Positions 25,087 through 33,839 of a DNA stretch of 64,000 nucleotides are shown piece by piece. A model generated the notes under the pieces. The model worked only from the letters and a program-made list of their open reading frames with translations. It did no database searches and was not told the DNA's origin. Position 1 is the first letter of the stretch, and the number at the start of each line of letters is the position of its first letter. Origin of the DNA: an uncultured Eubacteriales bacterium (GTDB taxonomy: Bacteria; Bacillota; Clostridia; Lachnospirales; Lachnospiraceae); assembly GCA_949283695.1 (NCBI GenBank), contig CASDTX010000046.1:62001-126000 (forward strand), written 5' to 3'. The position numbers and the translations under genes were made by a program.

Positions 25087-25840
25087 TTAACTCCTTCCAT
25101 ATCTGATTAAAATAGGTCTTAAATTCCGGAGCATTCCTCCGGTTGAGCGGAGTGTCCTTTTCCAGAGAGAATGTGACGGTCAGGACAGCTGAGATGGATG
25201 CCGGGCGTCTGGACAGAACGATGATCCGGTCCGATAAGCTGACTGCCTCAGAGAGGTCATGCGTGACAAGCAGTGCTGTCTTGCCGGATTGGCGGATGAT
25301 CTGTCCGATGTCGTCGCTGACTGTGAGGCGGGTCTGATAATCCAGGGCCGAGAATGGCTCATCCAGAAGAAGCAGCTCCGGTTCCAGCAGAAGCGTGCGG
25401 ATCAGAGCTGCCCTCTGGCGCATGCCGCCCGAGAGTTCGGAAGGCTTGGAATGGGCGAACTGTTTCAGCCCGTACTGCTTCAGCAGGGCCTCTGCACGCG
25501 CGCGGATTTCGGGCGTCACCTTTCCGCTGATTTCTGCTCCCAGAAGAATGTTGCGGTATACGGTACGCCACTCAAACAAGTGGTCGTGCTGCAGCATATA
25601 TCCGATCTTATCAGAATTATCTGTCAGAGGCTTGCCGTTCAGAGTCATAGACCCGCTCTCTGGCTTCATGAGTCCGGCGATCAGAGAGAGAAGGGTGGAT
25701 TTGCCGCACCCGGAAGGCCCTACGACTGCCGTGAATTCTCCGGGAGCGAGGGCAAATGAAATATCGGACAGAGCCTTTGTCTCTCCGTCCGGTGTATGGT
25801 AAGAATAACTGATCTGATTCAGTTCCAGCAAAGGGTTCAT
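25073..25840 (-). CDS. NitT/TauT-type ABC transporter ATPase
   Basis: This 255-residue ATPase has Walker A in GPSGCGKST, signature LSGGMRQR, Walker B in LLLLDEPFSALD and the switch region LLVTHDLSEAV, as in SsuB/TauB. GGGAG stands upstream of ATG 25840. It is the first gene of a two-gene minus-strand operon with the permease. The usual third partner, a binding lipoprotein, is absent from both sides. Confidence 0.9.
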   Translation of the reverse strand: MNPLLELNQISYSYHTPDGETKALSDISFALAPGEFTAVVGPSGCGKSTLLSLIAGLMKPESGSMTLNGKPLTDNSDKIGYMLQHDHLFEWRTVYRNILLGAEISGKVTPEIRARAEALLKQYGLKQFAHSKPSELSGGMRQRAALIRTLLLEPELLLLDEPFSALDYQTRLTVSDDIGQIIRQSGKTALLVTHDLSEAVSLSDRIIVLSRRPASISAVLTVTFSLEKDTPLNRRNAPEFKTYFNQIWKELNGNE

Positions 25841-25912
25841 AGAATCACTCCCATCTGTTTCGTATATCTATAACCAGTGTATGAAAAAAAGAAGGCTTTG
25901 TGAGGAATTTAC

Positions 25913-25942
25913 TTGTGTACCTGTATGTACAGGCGGTATAAT
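25913..25942 (+). promoter_or_regulatory. Promoter of the cytidylate-kinase-like gene
   Basis: TTGTGT (25913-25918), 18 bp and TATAAT (25937-25942). The spacer holds an imperfect palindrome CCTGTATGTACAGG, a possible operator. Confidence 0.5.
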
Positions 25943-25990
25943 AGAGTCAGGAACAGTTCGTAAAGGCAGATGCCGGAAGGAGGGATCTAT

Positions 25991-26608
25991 ATGCCGGAAC
26001 ATAAAATCATAACCATTGGCCGACAGTTCGGAAGCGGCGGGCATGAGATCGGGCAGAAACTCTCGAAGAGGCTGGGAATCCCGCTCTATGACCACCGGCT
26101 CGTCAGCATGGCAGCGGAGGAACTGGGAGTCAGCAAAGAATCGGCAAAGCGTGTGGATGAGTCCAGTCTGAATGCATTTGTTTCGAATTATGCAGTGACG
26201 CCGGGCCTCTATACAGATTTTATCAATGCTGCATCTTACATTCAGTCGTTCGACGAGGATGTATACCGGAAGCAGGCGGAGATTATCCGTGTACTGGCGG
26301 AGAAGGAGTCTTGTGTGATCGTTGGGCGCTGCGCGGACTACGTGCTGAGGGACAGGACTGACTGTGTGAATGTGTTTATCTGCGCGGACAAAGAGGACCG
26401 GAAGAAGCGGATCATGCAGCTCTATGATCTGACAGAGAGAAAAGCGGCGGAGAAGATCCGCAGGACGGACCGGGAACGTAAGTACTACTATGAACTGCAC
26501 ACCGGGAGGACGTGGGGAGATATCAGCTCCCATCAGATGCTCTTCAATGTAAGCCTTCTCGGAATTGACCGGATCGTAGAGATTCTCGAGATGATCTATC
26601 GGGCATAG
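25991..26608 (+). CDS. Cytidylate kinase-like family protein
   Basis: This 205-residue protein begins with a P-loop-like ITIGRQFGSGGHEIGQKLSKRLGIPLYD, then has IVGRCADYVLRD and a basic lid region DKEDRKKRIMQLYDLTERKAAEKIRRTDRERKYYYE, given here as DKEDRKKRIMQLYDL. These fit the cytidylate-kinase-like family found widely in Bacillota, distinct from canonical Cmk. The substrate is unproven. ATG 25991 has AAGGAGGG 7 nt upstream. The frame runs to 25970 without a ribosome site. Confidence 0.85.
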   Translation: MPEHKIITIGRQFGSGGHEIGQKLSKRLGIPLYDHRLVSMAAEELGVSKESAKRVDESSLNAFVSNYAVTPGLYTDFINAASYIQSFDEDVYRKQAEIIRVLAEKESCVIVGRCADYVLRDRTDCVNVFICADKEDRKKRIMQLYDLTERKAAEKIRRTDRERKYYYELHTGRTWGDISSHQMLFNVSLLGIDRIVEILEMIYRA

Positions 26609-26758
26609 TGCAGGAAAGAGCACAGCCGGGAAGGAATCCTGAGAGCGTGCATGAAAAAAGTGCGGTGAGACAAAGACGGACATGGCGCCGGTGTATGAGA
26701 GGGTGTACCTGCATGCACCGGCGCCGCATTACGGATTGCAGCGGGAGAACAATCAGAA

Positions 26759-27454
26759 ATGAATCTGCAGAATATCAATTACCAAAAAGAACTCGAAAAA
26801 GTGTTAAAACAGATCGAAGAAGAGGAACATGTGCCGGGACTTTTGCTCCACAGCTGCTGTGCTCCGTGCAGCAGCTATGTGCTTGAGTATCTGTCAGAAT
26901 ATTTTAAAATCACGGTTTTCTATTATAATCCCAACATTTATCCGGAGAGCGAATATACCAAACGGATTCTGGAGCAGCAGAAACTGATCCGGGATATGAA
27001 GCTGCGCCATCCGGTATCTTTCCTGGCCGGGAAATATGACAAAGAGCGGTTCTATGACATGGCCAGGGGAATGGAAGAACTGAAAGAGGGCGGGGCAAGA
27101 TGCATGAAATGCTATGAACTGAGACTTTCTGAGACGGCCCGCCAGGCTGCGGCCGGCGGCTTTGATTATTTTACAACGACCTTGAGCATCAGTCCCATGA
27201 AGAATGCGCAGAAACTCAATGAGATCGGGATGCGAGTGGGACAGGAGTACGGAGTAAACTATCTTGTGTCTGATTTTAAGAAGAAAAACGGATATAAACG
27301 ATCCATAGAGCTGTCCAAAGAATACGGACTGTACCGCCAGGATTACTGCGGATGTGAGTTCTCGATGCGGGAGCGCCGGGAGGCGGGCAGGCGGTCAGAG
27401 AAGCAGCCGGATTCATATGCAAGCATAAATCCGTCTTCTGACGCAGATGGCTGA
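26759..27454 (+). CDS. queH: Epoxyqueuosine reductase QueH
   Basis: This 231-residue protein matches QueH, the last enzyme of tRNA queuosine synthesis. The HSCCAPCSSY motif (Cys33, Cys34, Cys37), YNPNIYPESEYTKR, CYELRLSETA and the C-terminal QDYCGCEFS hold the Cys residues for the iron-sulfur and metal sites. The last 15 residues (PDSYASINPSSDADG) and the stop codon come from a copy fragment of the dispersed repeat at 27405-27460, so the native C-terminus was replaced or extended. The ribosome site (GGGAG) is moderate. It stands alone between the kinase-like gene and argH. Confidence 0.9.
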   Translation: MNLQNINYQKELEKVLKQIEEEEHVPGLLLHSCCAPCSSYVLEYLSEYFKITVFYYNPNIYPESEYTKRILEQQKLIRDMKLRHPVSFLAGKYDKERFYDMARGMEELKEGGARCMKCYELRLSETARQAAAGGFDYFTTTLSISPMKNAQKLNEIGMRVGQEYGVNYLVSDFKKKNGYKRSIELSKEYGLYRQDYCGCEFSMRERREAGRRSEKQPDSYASINPSSDADG

Positions 27455-27460
27455 ACTGCT
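27405..27460 (+). repeat. Fragment of the CAGTTCAG repeat family fused to the end of queH
   Basis: From AGCCGGATTC through TCCGTCTTCTGACGCAGATG to CTGAACTG this matches the last 55 bp of the copies at 32005 and 55873. It overlaps the queH coding end and supplies its TGA (27452-27454). Confidence 0.85.
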
Positions 27461-27490
27461 GCTGGCAGGTCTCAAATTATCATAAAATAG

Positions 27491-27519
27491 TAGACATTTC
27501 ACATTTTACTGTGTTAAAC
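27491..27519 (+). promoter_or_regulatory. Probable sigma-A promoter of argH
   Basis: TAGACA (27491-27496), 17 bp and TTAAAC (27514-27519). The -10 is weak, but the spacing is ideal and it is 41 bp from the argH start. Confidence 0.4.
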
Positions 27520-27559
27520 TAAGTGGAAAATGCAGAAATGGAAAAGGGAAGGAAAGAAA

Positions 27560-28945
27560 ATGGCACAGTTATGGGGCGGCCGTTTCACAAAAGAGACGGA
27601 CAAATTGGTGTATAACTTCAATGCTTCTATCTCTTTTGACAAACGTTTCTATGAGCAGGATATCCGCGGAAGCATTGCACATGTAAGCATGCTTGCGAAA
27701 CAGGGAATCCTGACAGAAGAGGAGAAGAGGCAGATTATAGAGGGACTGGAAGGCATACGCAGAGATGTGGAAAACGGACTTCTGGAAATTACGGATGAGT
27801 ATGAGGATATCCACAGTTTCGTGGAGGCGAATCTGATCGACCGCATCGGCGATGTGGGGAAGAAGCTTCATACAGGAAGAAGCAGAAACGATCAGGTAGC
27901 CTTGGATATGAAATTGTATACGAGGGATGAGATTACGGAACTGGACGGGCTTCTCAGAGAACTGCTGGAAGTGCTCCTGAAGCTGATGAAAGAAAATACA
28001 GAAACGTTTATGCCGGGATTTACGCATCTGCAGAAGGCTCAGCCGATTACTCTTGCTCACCACATGGGCGCGTATTTTGAGATGTTCAAGCGAGACCGTC
28101 AGCGGATGAAAGATATTTATCAGCGGATGAATCTGTGCCCCCTGGGTGCGGGTGCGCTGGCCGGTACGACTTATCCGCTTGACCGGGATTATACAGCGCA
28201 GCTTCTGGGATTTGACGGACCTACGCTGAATAGTATGGATTCGGTTTCTGACAGAGATTATCTGATTGAACTGCTGTCAGCTATGTCTACGATCATGATG
28301 CATCTGAGCCGCTTCTCAGAGGAAGTGATCATTTGGAATTCCAATGAGTATCAGTTTGTAGAGATTGACGATGCTTACAGTACGGGCAGCAGCATCATGC
28401 CGCAGAAGAAGAACCCGGACATTGCAGAGCTGGTACGCGGCAAGACGGGGCGGGTGTACGGAGCCCTGATGTCTCTGCTGACCACGATGAAAGGGATCCC
28501 GCTTGCATATAATAAAGATATGCAGGAAGATAAAGAGCTGGTCTTCGACGCGATTGATACCACGAAGGGATGCCTGGCACTGTTTACGGGCATGCTTCAG
28601 ACCATGAAGTTCAATGAGGCCAGGATGGAAGAGAGTGCCAAGCACGGATTTACCAATGCCACGGATGCGGCAGATTATCTGGTGAACCATGGAGTGCCGT
28701 TCCGGGATGCCCACGGCATTGTGGGAAGACTGGTGCTGTACTGCATCGAGAAGAACATTGCGCTGGATGATATGACACTGGAAGAGTACCGGGAGATCTC
28801 GCCGGTATTCGAGGAAGATATCTACAGTGCCATCAGTATGAAGAATTGTGTTGAGATGAGAAATACGATTGGAGCTCCGGGCAAAGCAGCGATGGAAAAA
28901 GTCATTGCGGCGGAAGAGGCTTATCTGGCAGAAGACTGCAAATAA
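27560..28945 (+). CDS. argH: Argininosuccinate lyase
   Basis: This 461-residue enzyme splits argininosuccinate into arginine and fumarate. Visible family features are the N-terminal [38 protein letters not shown] and the fumarase-lyase signature [12 protein letters not shown], whose Ser belongs to the catalytic loop. The length is typical. ATG 27560 follows AAGGAAAG. An in-frame ATG at 27530 would add 10 basic residues not seen in the family. No argG lies next to it in the window. Confidence 0.96.
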   Translation: MAQLWGGRFTKETDKLVYNFNASISFDKRFYEQDIRGSIAHVSMLAKQGILTEEEKRQIIEGLEGIRRDVENGLLEITDEYEDIHSFVEANLIDRIGDVGKKLHTGRSRNDQVALDMKLYTRDEITELDGLLRELLEVLLKLMKENTETFMPGFTHLQKAQPITLAHHMGAYFEMFKRDRQRMKDIYQRMNLCPLGAGALAGTTYPLDRDYTAQLLGFDGPTLNSMDSVSDRDYLIELLSAMSTIMMHLSRFSEEVIIWNSNEYQFVEIDDAYSTGSSIMPQKKNPDIAELVRGKTGRVYGALMSLLTTMKGIPLAYNKDMQEDKELVFDAIDTTKGCLALFTGMLQTMKFNEARMEESAKHGFTNATDAADYLVNHGVPFRDAHGIVGRLVLYCIEKNIALDDMTLEEYREISPVFEEDIYSAISMKNCVEMRNTIGAPGKAAMEKVIAAEEAYLAEDCK

Positions 28946-29021
28946 AGCGGCTGTGCCGGAAAGGCGGGGAGCTGACATTGAATACAGATAGAAAAGGACA
29001 GAGAAAAGGAGAAGGAGAGAA

Positions 29022-30107
29022 ATGGAGCAGAAATTAAAAGTAGGAATTCTGGGTGCGACAGGAATGGTTGGACAGCGTTTTATCGCGCTGCTGGAGAACC
29101 ATCCGTGGTTTGAGGTTGTAACTGTAGCGGCTAGTCCGCGCTCCGCAGGGAAAACATACGAGGAAGCAGTCGGCGGCCGCTGGAAGATGGATACCCCGAT
29201 GCCAGAGGCGGTGAAAAAGCTGGAAGTGCTGAATGTAAACGATGTGGAGCATGTGGCATCCACAGTTGATTTCGTGTTCAGCGCAGTTGATATGAGCAAA
29301 GAAGAGATTAAGGCGATCGAAGAAGAATATGCAAAGACAGAGACTCCGGTTGTATCCAATAACAGCGCGCACCGCTGGACACCGGATGTGCCGATGGTAG
29401 TGCCGGAGATCAATGCAGAGCATTTTGATGTGATTCCGGATCAGAAGAAGCGCCTTGGAACAGAGCGCGGATTCATCGCAGTGAAACCAAACTGTTCGAT
29501 CCAGAGCTATGCACCCTGCCTGGCAGCCTGGAAAGAGTTCGGACCGAAAGAGCTGGTAGTAACCACATACCAGGCGATCTCAGGTGCCGGAAAGACATTC
29601 AAAGACTGGCCGGAAATGGTGGGGAATATCATCCCGTTTATCGGCGGAGAAGAAGAGAAGAGCGAGCAGGAACCGCTGCGTGTACTTGGCAAGGTAGAAA
29701 ATGGTGTGATCGTAAAAGCAGAACTGCCAAAGATCACATGCCAGTGCGTACGTGTGCCTGTGCTGAACGGACATACAGCGGCAGTGTTCATCAATTTCGA
29801 GAAGAAACCGACCAAAGAGCAGCTCATCGAGAAGCTGGTGAACTATAAAGGATTCCCTCAGGAGGCAGGACTTCCGAGCGCTCCGAAGCAGTTTATCCAG
29901 TACCTGGAAGAAGACAACCGTCCGCAGGTGACAATGGATGTGGATTATGAGAATGGAATGGGCGTTTCCATCGGGCGATTAAGAGAAGACAGCATGTATG
30001 ACTTCAAATTTATCGGTCTGTCCCATAATACAGTCAGAGGAGCTGCAGGCGGGGCGGTACTGTGCGCGGAGGCGCTGACTGCAAAAGGGTATATCTCAAA
30101 GAAGTAA
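29022..30107 (+). CDS. asd: Aspartate-semialdehyde dehydrogenase
   Basis: This 361-residue NADP enzyme reduces aspartyl phosphate to aspartate semialdehyde for lysine, threonine and methionine. The Rossmann start GILGATGMVGQRFIALLE, the catalytic Cys in KPNCSIQSY and the substrate-binding segment ending in VRVPVLNGHTAAVF are clear. Both the Gly-rich start and the length resemble the archaeal/fungal-like Asd subfamily found in clostridia. GGAGAGA precedes ATG 29022. It is near ddh and thrC on the chromosome, which use its pathway. Confidence 0.94.
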   Translation: MEQKLKVGILGATGMVGQRFIALLENHPWFEVVTVAASPRSAGKTYEEAVGGRWKMDTPMPEAVKKLEVLNVNDVEHVASTVDFVFSAVDMSKEEIKAIEEEYAKTETPVVSNNSAHRWTPDVPMVVPEINAEHFDVIPDQKKRLGTERGFIAVKPNCSIQSYAPCLAAWKEFGPKELVVTTYQAISGAGKTFKDWPEMVGNIIPFIGGEEEKSEQEPLRVLGKVENGVIVKAELPKITCQCVRVPVLNGHTAAVFINFEKKPTKEQLIEKLVNYKGFPQEAGLPSAPKQFIQYLEEDNRPQVTMDVDYENGMGVSIGRLREDSMYDFKFIGLSHNTVRGAAGGAVLCAEALTAKGYISKK

Positions 30108-30132
30108 GAATAGTCTGACGATTTCCCGAAAA

Positions 30133-30166
30133 GGGGACAGGCACTTCTGCAGAAGTGCCTGTCCCC
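30133..30166. repeat. Perfect 34-bp palindrome of the GACAGGCAC repeat family
   Basis: GGGGACAGGCACTTCTG (30133-30149) is followed directly by its reverse complement to 30166. It lies between asd and leuC and could also end the asd transcript. Confidence 0.9.
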
Positions 30167-30202
30167 GTTCATAAAATATTCACAAAAAGGAGGTCTTTTG
30201 TT

Positions 30203-31480
30203 ATGGGAATGACAATGACGCAGAAGATCCTGGCAGCCCACGCGGGACTTGATTCCGTGGAAGCGGGCCAGCTGATCGAGGCGAAACTGGATGTGGTCAT
30301 GGCCAATGATATTACAGGTCCTATGGCCCTGCCGATTATCCGGCAGATGGCAGACCGGGTTTTTGACAAGGATAAAGTGGTATTTGTGCCGGATCATTTT
30401 ACACCGAATAAGGATATTAAGTCCGCGGAGAATTCTAAGGCGATCCGTGAGTATGCGAAAGAGCAGGGGCTGACCTGGTATTTTGAGCAGGGCAAGTCTG
30501 GCGTGGAGCATGCGATTCTTCCGGAGGCCGGGGTGGTTACTGCCGGGGAATGTATTATAGGCGCGGATTCTCATACTTGTACTTATGGGGCGCTTGGTGC
30601 GTTCTCTACAGGAATGGGTACTACGGATGTGGCTACAGGTATGGCGACAGGTGAGATCTGGTTCAAGGTTCCCAGTGCGGTGAAGTTTGTTTTGACAGGC
30701 AAGCCTGGGAAATATGTGAGCGGCAAGGATATAATTATCCATATTATCGGTAAGATCGGAGTGGACGGGGCTCTGTATAAATCGATGGAATTTGTGGGCG
30801 ACGGCATCGCAAATCTGTCCATGGACGACCGTTTTACCATGGCGAATATGGCCATTGAGGCGGGAGCGAAGAACGGGATTTTCCCGGTAGATGAGCTGAC
30901 ACTTGCTTACATAAAGGAACATTCCAAGAAACCTTACACAGTCTATGAGGCGGACGAGGATGCGCAGTACGATGAGGTGATTACCATCGATCTTGCAGAG
31001 GTGCGGCCCACAGTGGCATTCCCTCATCTGCCGGGCAATGCTAAGACGATCGATGAAGTTGAGGCTATGGAGCCGATCAAGATCGATCAGGTGGTGATCG
31101 GATCCTGTACCAACGGCCGGATGGAAGATATGCGGAAAGCGGCATCCATCCTGAAGGGACATACTGTACATCCGGATGTCCGTGTTATGGTTGTTCCGGC
31201 TACGCAGAAGATCTATAAAGAGTGTATCAAGGAAGGCCTGATTGACATCTTCGTGGATGCGGGCTGTGCGGTAAATACACCGAGCTGCGGCCCCTGCATG
31301 GGCGGACATATGGGCGTGATGGCGGCCGGCGAGAAATGTGTTTCAACGACCAACCGCAATTTCGTCGGACGAATGGGACATGTGGACTCCCTGATTTACC
31401 TTGCATCGCCGGAAGTTGCGGCAGCAAGTGCGATCGCGGGATATATTGCGAATCCGGAGAAAGTAGGTGAGGCAAAATGA
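30203..31480 (+). CDS. leuC: 3-isopropylmalate dehydratase large subunit family
   Basis: This 425-residue aconitase-superfamily protein carries [18 protein letters not shown], here seen as [13 protein letters not shown], with the first cluster Cys. It also has [14 protein letters not shown] and [12 protein letters not shown], which supply the Cys residues for the 4Fe-4S cluster. It belongs to the shorter, two-subunit LeuC type that also includes homoaconitase-like and methylmalate dehydratase enzymes, so the substrate may be isopropylmalate or a close analogue. ATG 30203 has AAAGGAGG 9 nt upstream. The frame is open to 30155 only because it crosses the palindrome. It overlaps leuD by ATGA. 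Confidence 0.9.
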   Translation: MGMTMTQKILAAHAGLDSVEAGQLIEAKLDVVMANDITGPMALPIIRQMADRVFDKDKVVFVPDHFTPNKDIKSAENSKAIREYAKEQGLTWYFEQGKSGVEHAILPEAGVVTAGECIIGADSHTCTYGALGAFSTGMGTTDVATGMATGEIWFKVPSAVKFVLTGKPGKYVSGKDIIIHIIGKIGVDGALYKSMEFVGDGIANLSMDDRFTMANMAIEAGAKNGIFPVDELTLAYIKEHSKKPYTVYEADEDAQYDEVITIDLAEVRPTVAFPHLPGNAKTIDEVEAMEPIKIDQVVIGSCTNGRMEDMRKAASILKGHTVHPDVRVMVVPATQKIYKECIKEGLIDIFVDAGCAVNTPSCGPCMGGHMGVMAAGEKCVSTTNRNFVGRMGHVDSLIYLASPEVAAASAIAGYIANPEKVGEAK

Positions 31481-31968
31481 GAGCAAAAGGACATGTATTT
31501 AAATATGGAGATAATGTAGATACAGATGTGATCATTCCGGCGAGATATCTGAACTCATTTGACGCACAGGAGCTTGCCAGCCACGCGATGGCAGATATTG
31601 ATCCGGACTTTGTGAAGAAGGTACAGCCGGGAGATCTGATTGTGGCGAACAAGAACTTCGGATGTGGATCTTCCAGAGAGCATGCGCCGCTCTGCCTGAA
31701 GACTGCAGGAGTAAGCTGTATCATTGCGGAGACATTTGCCAGAATTTTTTATCGGAATGCGATCAATATCGGTCTGCCGATCATCGAGTGTCCGGAGGCG
31801 GCGCAGGGGATCGAAGCTGGCGACGAGGTGGAAGTGGACTTTGACAGCGGCAAGATCTATAACCGCACAAAAGGGACGGAATTCCAGGGTCATCCGTTCC
31901 CGGAATTCATGCAGAAGCTGATCGCGGCCGGCGGACTTGTGAATTATACGAACAGTAAGAAGAAATAA
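31477..31968 (+). CDS. leuD: 3-isopropylmalate dehydratase small subunit family
   Basis: This 163-residue swivel-domain subunit has [18 protein letters not shown] at the start and [18 protein letters not shown], with the family's substrate-binding loop, near residues 52-69. The short length fits the LeuD2/homoaconitase-small type that pairs with the short LeuC. It is translationally coupled to leuC through a 4-bp overlap. No leuA or leuB is next to it. Confidence 0.92.
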   Translation: MRAKGHVFKYGDNVDTDVIIPARYLNSFDAQELASHAMADIDPDFVKKVQPGDLIVANKNFGCGSSREHAPLCLKTAGVSCIIAETFARIFYRNAINIGLPIIECPEAAQGIEAGDEVEVDFDSGKIYNRTKGTEFQGHPFPEFMQKLIAAGGLVNYTNSKKK

Positions 31969-32004
31969 AAAGGAATGCAGTGCTGGAATAAATGTGCTGC
32001 CATA

Positions 32005-32167
32005 GTAACAGTTCAGACCGCGCCATTCGCAAAGCCGCACTGACGTGCTCATTGCGGCTGCGCCGCTCCTTTGCTCATGAACTGGCGCTCAGCACATCTG
32101 CCTGTCAGCCGCCGGATTCTTATGCAAGCATTAATCCGTCTTCTGACGCAGATGGCTGAACTGATAC
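32005..32167 (+). repeat. Full-length copy of the CAGTTCAG dispersed repeat (163 bp)
   Basis: It starts GTAACAGTTCAG and ends CTGAACTGATAC, imperfect 12-bp terminal inverted repeats. The interior holds GCGCCATTCGCAAAGCCGC, further small inverted repeats and TCCGTCTTCTGACGCAGATG. The copy at 55873-56035 is nearly identical along its whole length. It has no open reading frame of note. This fills most of the 343-bp gap after leuD. Confidence 0.85.
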
Positions 32168-32176
32168 CTGCCATAT

Positions 32177-32215
32177 AAGGGGATGACAAAGAAGATTTGC
32201 ATCCCCTTTCTCTTT
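32177..32215 (+). terminator. Rho-independent terminator after leuCD
   Basis: AAGGGGATG (32177-32185) pairs with CATCCCCTT (32200-32208), followed by TCTCTTTAT. It lies just after the repeat. Confidence 0.65.
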
Positions 32216-32311
32216 ATAGGGCATGCAAAAGGCAGCAGAGAACCGGCAGGCAATGTGCAGGCATCCGGTGAGTAAAATTAAAAATCAAGTAGAAATGAGA
32301 GGAAAAGGGAT

Positions 32312-33607
32312 ATGGCAAAGGAAAAAGAAAATGGAAGATTAAGAGCATTGATTCCGATCGGCGTCTTTCTGGTAATCTTTCTGGGGGCAGGCATTATTTT
32401 TGAGGATTTTTACGCAATGCCTGCCATTGTCGCATTTTTAATCGCACTGTTCGTGGCATTCCTGCAGAACCCGAAGCTGAGCTTTGGGGAGAAAATGAAA
32501 GTGATTGCAGAAGGAGTGGGAGAAGAGAATATCATTACAATGAGTCTGATCTTTCTCTGCGCGGGCGGATTCTCCGGGGCAGTGACCGCGGCCGGCGGGG
32601 TGGACAGCACTGTGAATCTGGGACTGTCGCTGATCCCGGCTCACTTCGTCGTGGCAGGACTGTTTGTGATCGGATGCTTCATCTCCGTTTCCATGGGTAC
32701 CTCCATGGGTACCATAGCGGCTCTGGCGCCGATCGCGGTGGGAATCAGTGAAAAGACGGGATTCCTGCTGCCTGTGTGCATAGCTTCGGTGGTCTGCGGC
32801 GCGATGTTCGGCGATAATCTGTCCATGATTTCTGACACGACGATTGCGGCAGTGAAGACCCAGGGCTGCGAGATGAGAGATAAGTTCAAGGCGAATTTCC
32901 TGATCGTTCTGCCGGCAGCAATTGTGACCATTGGATTCTTCTGGCTCATTACGAGAGGAGCCAGCTATGAGATCTCGATGGATCTGGAGTATAATCTGCT
33001 GGAAGTACTTCCGTATCTGGTGGTGCTGGTAGGAGCTCTGATCGGGATCAATGTCTTCCTCGTGCTGATCGGCGGGATCGTCCTCTCACTGATTGTGGGA
33101 GTGGCAGGAGGAAATATCCCGGTTTCTGATATGTTCTCTGTGGTCGGTGACGGCGTGACTTCCATGTATGATATCACAGTGATCTCGATCATCGTGGCAT
33201 GTATTGTGTCGCTGGTGAAGGAGTACGGAGGCATTCAGTTTATTCTGCATCTGATCCGGAGCAGGATTAAAGGACGTAAAGGTGCCGAGGCAGGGATTGC
33301 CCTGCTGGCACTGTTCGTGGATCTCTGTACAGCCAATAATACAGTGGCGATTGTGATGGCCGGACCCATTGCGAAAGAGATCAGTGAGGAATACGGAGTG
33401 GATCCGAGGCGTTCTGCCTCCATTTTGGATATCTTTACTTCCGTGGGACAGGGGACCATCCCTTACGGCGCCCAGCTGCTCTCTGCTGCCACGCTGACCG
33501 GGCTGACGCCGTTTGCAATTATACCGTACCTGATCTATCCGCTGCTGATGGCAGTCTGCGGGTTCATCGCGATTTCCATCGGAAGGAACAGAGGCGGTGA
33601 CCGCTAG
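32312..33607 (+). CDS. NhaC-type Na+/H+ antiporter family protein
   Basis: This 431-residue membrane protein has about 11 hydrophobic segments. The conserved parts include GCFISVSMGTSMGTIAALAPIAVGI, VCGAMFGDNLSMISDTTIAA, with the acidic residues expected for cation transport, and LFVDLCTANNTVAIVMAGPIAKEI. This fits the NhaC family. Some relatives exchange amino acids or organic acids, so sodium/proton exchange is the best but not certain call. AGGAAAAGG precedes ATG 32312. It is a single-gene unit between two repeats. Confidence 0.85.
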   Translation: MAKEKENGRLRALIPIGVFLVIFLGAGIIFEDFYAMPAIVAFLIALFVAFLQNPKLSFGEKMKVIAEGVGEENIITMSLIFLCAGGFSGAVTAAGGVDSTVNLGLSLIPAHFVVAGLFVIGCFISVSMGTSMGTIAALAPIAVGISEKTGFLLPVCIASVVCGAMFGDNLSMISDTTIAAVKTQGCEMRDKFKANFLIVLPAAIVTIGFFWLITRGASYEISMDLEYNLLEVLPYLVVLVGALIGINVFLVLIGGIVLSLIVGVAGGNIPVSDMFSVVGDGVTSMYDITVISIIVACIVSLVKEYGGIQFILHLIRSRIKGRKGAEAGIALLALFVDLCTANNTVAIVMAGPIAKEISEEYGVDPRRSASILDIFTSVGQGTIPYGAQLLSAATLTGLTPFAIIPYLIYPLLMAVCGFIAISIGRNRGGDR

Positions 33608-33613
33608 TACTCA

Positions 33614-33705
33614 TTCAGGGAGCGCCTTTTCATGAGAAAAACGGTGGCGGCAGCCACAAGAAGCACGCAGTGCGGTTTTACGAATGGCGCTTCTGTGAAC
33701 AGTAA
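33614..33705 (-). repeat. Diverged copy of the CAGTTCAG repeat family
   Basis: On the minus strand it reads GTTACTGTTCAC, GCGCCATTCGTAAAACCGC, then CTCATGAAAAGGCGCTCCC, preserving the order of the blocks in the other copies with many substitutions. It lies between the antiporter gene and thrC. Confidence 0.55.
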
Positions 33706-33745
33706 CGGAACGGGTACGATTTACTCGTGAAAAGGTGCTCCCGGC

Positions 33746-33775
33746 TTGCACCTGCAGTATGTCCTGTGCTATAAT
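33746..33775 (+). promoter_or_regulatory. Sigma-A promoter of thrC
   Basis: TTGCAC (33746-33751), 18 bp and consensus TATAAT (33770-33775), 65 bp before the thrC start. Confidence 0.6.
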
Positions 33776-33839
33776 TCAGGACAGCAGCGCCGGTGTACAT
33801 CGGCGCGAAACCGTTAAAAGATATAAAGAGGGCAGAAAG

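Noticed and set aside
26684..26725. GC-rich inverted repeat before queH (GGCGCCGGTG / CACCGGCGCC) as a terminator
   Set aside because: The loop is 22 nt and no T-run follows, so a terminator cannot be supported. It may be a chance hairpin.
28316..29413. Minus-strand ORF of 365 codons opposite argH and asd
   Set aside because: Antisense to two metabolic genes, no ribosome binding site or recognisable domain.
30155..30202. N-terminal extension of leuC through the palindrome
   Set aside because: The extension crosses the GACAGGCAC palindrome and lacks a ribosome site, while ATG 30203 has AAAGGAGG.
29945..31309. Long minus-strand ORF of 454 codons opposite asd and leuC
   Set aside because: It is antisense to two well-supported genes, has no family motifs, and its composition (His-, Arg- and Ile-rich) is typical of a shadow frame.
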